Shown here one piece after another: positions 60,301 to 64,000 of a stretch of DNA of 64,000 bases. The notes beneath the pieces were generated by a model. The model saw only the letters and a program-made list of their open reading frames with translations, searched no databases and was not told the DNA's origin. Each line of letters opens with the position of its first letter. Within the stretch, counting starts at the first letter, position 1. The stretch is from Aptenodytes patagonicus. Its lineage: Eukaryota > Chordata > Aves > Sphenisciformes > Spheniscidae. Position numbers and translations under genes: made by a program. The DNA lies in NCBI RefSeq assembly GCF_965638725.1, contig NC_134963.1:10444501-10508500 (forward strand), written 5' to 3'.

Positions 60301-63300
60301 TATCCTTACAGCTTTCCCAGCATGCCTGCTTCTGTGCATCTCCCACAGATGAATATTTCTGAACAAGTTTCTCACGTGCTGCGTTTGGAGTTTTGGTTTC
60401 AGTCCCTGTATCCCAGAGCCATTAAACACTAGCAGTTCTTCTTTAGATGCCTCAGCATGGACGGTCTGTCAAACCATCCAGGACTAACTCTAAGAGAAAA
60501 CTATTAAGATATTCAGCTGGTGTTAGCCAAAGCTCTGAAACATGCTTTAATGTTACAGTCAGAGCCTCCCCTTACAGCGAGAACAAGGCCAGCTCTCTCT
60601 GCACTTCCACATTCTGCACATTCCCCAGCTCTGGGGCTGGTTTCAGCTCAGGTGGAGGAGCGGCTCTAATGTTACGCAGCGCAGTGCTTGGCTCCTTGGT
60701 GTCTCACACCTGTCGGAGGGGCTTGCCTTTTCCTAGAAATAGCTTCCCTCGCAGCATTTGAGGCATTGCACAATTGGAGGTAGTTCATTTGATGCTCCTG
60801 GGAGACAACACTGAGAGGCTCAGCTGTTCATTTCTTGCCCTCCCACAACACATGAGAAGGAGAGTGCTCAACAAAAAAAGCCTTCCATCTGCTGATTCAT
60901 GGTAACACATGAATCTTTTTTCTTGCAGACAGCAGTGGCTGTGGTACAAATAATGCTACCAGTTGATGCAGTCAGAGCTTCCCAGAGACATGATAAAGAA
61001 TCTGGGGTGGACTTCTAAAAAAAACCAAAACAAACCCACAGGCTCCCCCTCTGCCTTTGGGCTCATGCAGGGTACACAGCAGGTCACAGGATGGCGGGGG
61101 AGGCCTCCTGCCACAGCACCCCTTCTGTACTGTAGCTGCCTCCTGCCCTGCCATCAGCTGCCTGCTTAAGAGCCCCCACTGCCAATGACGGCATCTTCCA
61201 GTTCTTGTATTAGCAAGGAGTTAGTGTGCACGTCATGTGCTCAGGCCCCATATATGAAAACCAGATGGACATTTATCATCAATTATACAATCAGGCCCTG
61301 CTGCAGAGAAATCACCAAATCAGAAAAGCCAGAGAGGACCTTTCTCTCCACAAGCTGTTTTGCTCCATTAAGCAAACATTCAAGCTCCCTAATCACACAG
61401 TGGACTGGAAAGACATGGACTCATTTTGTTTCACAGAGCTGTCCATACAACTTGACTCAATGTTTATGTCTTTGAGAAGGAGCAGTATCTAGCAACAGAC
61501 TACACCATCCACCTGGAGCACAAGACATGGAAGAGCCATGAAAAAAGACTTTCAGTCCTGCAAGGGCCAAAGCCTTAGGACCTGAAGGAGCTAAATGACT
61601 CTGACTTGGTCTAATCCATCCACAATCCTTCTGTCTCCCGTAACTTGGTGCTTCACTACTCAGCTTCAGGGCAGCAGACAGAAGGGGAAGATCTGTTTTT
61701 TGCACACTTTGCCTAAATGGCGATTGCTTTTGTTTTTCTCCTTGTGGTACAAGGGCTGTAACAGGGACAGACCATGCCCAGTTTTAGCAGCTCCATGCGG
61801 AAGTTCAGGAAGGATTTAAAGCATCACAGACTTGTTGCCCTGAAATTAACTCTGCACCATGACTCAGACCGGGCAGCACAGAAGGAACATTGCAGTTCTC
61901 TCATTTACTTATGGGTCAGCCAGAGGCCAGGGGTTGTCTTGGAAAATGTTTCAAAGCATCATTTTGGCCACTGATTCTGAGGATTTCTAGAAATGCTAAT
62001 GAAACTCAGCACAAATCTGAGCACTTGCAGGTCCTGTTTTTATTGTAGGGGAATCCACAACACAGACCAAGAAGGAAACACCAGCACTCTGCAAAGCCCT
62101 GTGGCTGAGAGGAGCTCTGCCGATACACTAGCTCCATAAGTTGTGGTTTTTTTTTTTTTTAACGTTGCAGAATGTAACTAGTTAACAAATTGTACCCTTG
62201 TGATTCCTTAGCAAGGCTCTACACTTACACTGCCGACCTCCCTGCAGTAATCCTCTGTGCCAGAGAGATACTACTTTGTACAGCTTAGCCTTGTCACTCA
62301 GTGAGTAATCATCTGCACCAGTAGACAGAAACCTGGCCACTGCGGACAATTTCAGCTGCAGCCTCTTGGACCAGGAAACTCTTAAACTCAGGCAGTATTT
62401 ACACTTGTAGCCTATGCTGTTGCCATAACAGCTGCCTTGGGCACTGTTTATATATGACTGAATTCTACTTAAGGGCAGCTTTAGAAGTTGTCAAGTAAAA
62501 CTCAAATGTCTCATAAACGTAGCATCTTTAATAGGGTGAATAACTCAAGGGAATACCTAGCAAGGGCTAATGAAGTGCTTTAGGAAAGGGTTGCAAAGTC
62601 CAGATTTTTCTGTTAGTCACTAGTGACTGCAGGGCAGTTACTAGTAGCGTGCAGTTATAGCATTTAGTGTAGTTATAGCATTTAGCGCAGTTATAGCATT
62701 TAGCCTGAGATACATCGTGGCTGCTCTCTCCACAGGAGTCAGGGTGAGAACAGAGTTGGGGGAGTCTCACAGACTGGCCCTTGGCAGACTGCACAGGGTT
62801 GTTACCTGGAGATATTCTGCTCTGGTTAGTGTCGTTCTGCTTTCCTTTCTAGAAGAGCAGAGATATGAAGATGTACTCCAGTGAGTACACCACCACTTTT
62901 TAGATCAGTCTAGATCTTTCACTGAAATCTCCCCCTTTGGCCACAGTAAGGGAGGTAGAGGTGCAAAGCTTAACAGATATTTCATTCCTGTTACAGATAC
63001 AACATCCCAATAGGCCTGCATGCCAACCTCTCCGAGGGCTCTCCTGTATGTGAGGTGCTCAAGACAAACTCTTCTCTGCTCAACCAAGATGGATTCTTCC
63101 ATGGGAAAATGGGATTCAGAACAGCTCTATCAAAAGGTCTCCTGAATATGTCAGAGGTAGGAGAAAGCCACATACAACCACGCAACTTGCTTTCCTGATA
63201 CAGATCAGCCTGCACTTACCCCAGCACATAACAGCTGAAGATCCTTCCTGGGTCCCAGCTGTGAGTAAGCTTAGAGATGAATCTTGACTGTGTTGCCTGG

Positions 63301-64000
63301 GCAGCTGGAGTCCTGGGCCTAATTCTGCCAAAGGCTCTGCAGCCTTTGAGAACTCATTCCTCCCTGCTTCAGTGCCTGCATACATTAATGTCCTGTTAAC
63401 TACTTATCTGAGGGGGCAGAAGAGGCATAGGAACAGATATTTACAAAGAACCTGGAGATCAGTAAAGGGAAAATGCCAGGGAAGTGCTAAGTAGGCAGTA
63501 GGCTTTTCATCACCTTGTCAGAGGCTTTTGTTCTCTAGGGAGATGGCTGGTTTTGCCCCATGAGCAAGGATGAATGTGTTCAGGTGATCAAAACTGCCTA
63601 TGGGATATGAGAACCTATTTCCCCATTCATTTTAAAGGGAAATGGGTATTCAAATGTCCTATGTATTTTAGAAAATCCTGGTATCAGCACCATCCACGTA
63701 ACCAGTACCATAAAGAGACCCATGCCTAGTGGAGGTTCTGGGCAACCTAGCAGCATTGCATGTCCGTTTATACATCATAGTGCTTTGTGCCTCCCAGGGC
63801 CAGGTCGCGAATACTGGCCCACAAGGTCTCCAGCAGCCCCTTGTGCTCTCCTGATCTCAGCCTGCTGACAGGTCTTGCTCTGACCCTTCTCTGCTGCGCA
63901 GGTGAAGCAGGAGCTAAAGGCCCAGGTGGAGCTGTTCCATGAGCTGACAGGTCACCTACCTCCTCACATGGATGGGCACCAGCACATCCACGTCCTCCCA
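54273..64000 (+). CDS. YDJC: YdjC-family carbohydrate deacetylase, partial at right edge
   Basis: Three coding exons join in frame: 54273-54430, 62997-63156 and 63902 to the window end, giving 139 residues with the C-terminal part outside. The N-terminus is [20 protein letters not shown]; the Asp pair at 11-12 belongs to the family's metal/catalytic site. Exon 2 adds [17 protein letters not shown] with His61, and exon 3 adds [12 protein letters not shown] with Asp130 and His132/134/136. These match the conserved [14 protein letters not shown] and DGHQHVH signatures of YDJC proteins, a TIM-barrel polysaccharide-deacetylase-like family. The family is predicted to remove acetyl groups from N-acetylated carbohydrates; the animal substrate is not settled. 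Acceptor and donor sites are canonical (TTTTTTGCTAG upstream; AGGAG|GTAAGC, phase 2; CAGAG|GTAGGA, phase 0). The full protein is normally around 300 residues, so more than half lies beyond the window. Confidence 0.95.
54431..62996 (+). other. YDJC intron 1, 8.6 kb
   Basis: The intron begins GTAAGC and ends TTCCTGTTACAG. It is large for this gene, which is compact in human. No embedded coding exon or RNA gene was recognised; the internal frames are short and without family resemblance. It contains an 18-bp triple repeat close to its 3' end. Confidence 0.8.
62652..62705. repeat. 18-bp tandem repeat, three copies
   Basis: Three head-to-tail copies of a unit like CAGTTATAGCATTTAGTG (62652-62669, 62670-62687, 62688-62705) differ at only a few positions, mainly the first and last bases. 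They lie in YDJC intron 1 about 290 bp before exon 2. Confidence 0.9.

Overview
The window looks like nuclear DNA of a vertebrate, most likely a sauropsid (bird, crocodilian or turtle). Coding exons are short and separated by kilobase introns with GT-AG borders. CpG islands alternate with AT-rich non-coding DNA. The microRNA variants are of non-mammalian type, and no Alu-like or young L1-like repeats were noticed. Most open frames here are chance frames in GC-rich islands. Two intact protein genes can be supported, plus one decayed gene and a microRNA cluster.

Layout. (1) 1-11 kb: AT-rich non-coding DNA with one GC-rich island at 6.3-6.8 kb. (2) 11.0-24.2 kb: a microRNA locus on the + strand. 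A CpG-island promoter at 11.65-12.75 kb carries three evenly spaced CCAAT boxes and an octamer. It is followed by four hairpins of one seed family: miR-130c-like (14.7 kb), miR-301b (15.95 kb), miR-454 (22.55 kb) and miR-130b (23.8 kb). Tandem AATAAA hexamers lie at 24.15 kb. (3) 28-33.7 kb: a broad CpG-rich block with no convincing gene. (4) 38.9-43.2 kb: SDF2L1 on the - strand, three coding exons encoding a 214-residue ER-lumenal MIR-domain protein ending in HDEL. (5) 46.3-49.4 kb: a broken coiled-coil-type gene on the - strand with in-frame stops and frameshifts, in the syntenic position of CCDC116. A housekeeping-type promoter at 49.2 kb (YY1, NRF1, ZNF143/SBS and CTCF-like sites) lies upstream of it. 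(6) 53.1 kb to the right edge: the start of YDJC on the + strand. It has a CpG-island promoter, a first coding exon at 54.27 kb, an 8.6-kb intron, a second exon at 63.0 kb and part of a third that runs off the window.

How they relate. SDF2L1 - CCDC116 - YDJC adjacent to the miR-301b/130b cluster is the vertebrate arrangement known from human 22q11.2, so the linkage is old. The four microRNAs share the seed AGUGCAA and would repress a common target set. SDF2L1 works in ER protein quality control. YDJC is a predicted metal-dependent carbohydrate deacetylase. The most notable points are the four-member microRNA cluster with its CCAAT-array promoter, and the apparent loss of the CCDC116-position gene while a strong promoter persists upstream.
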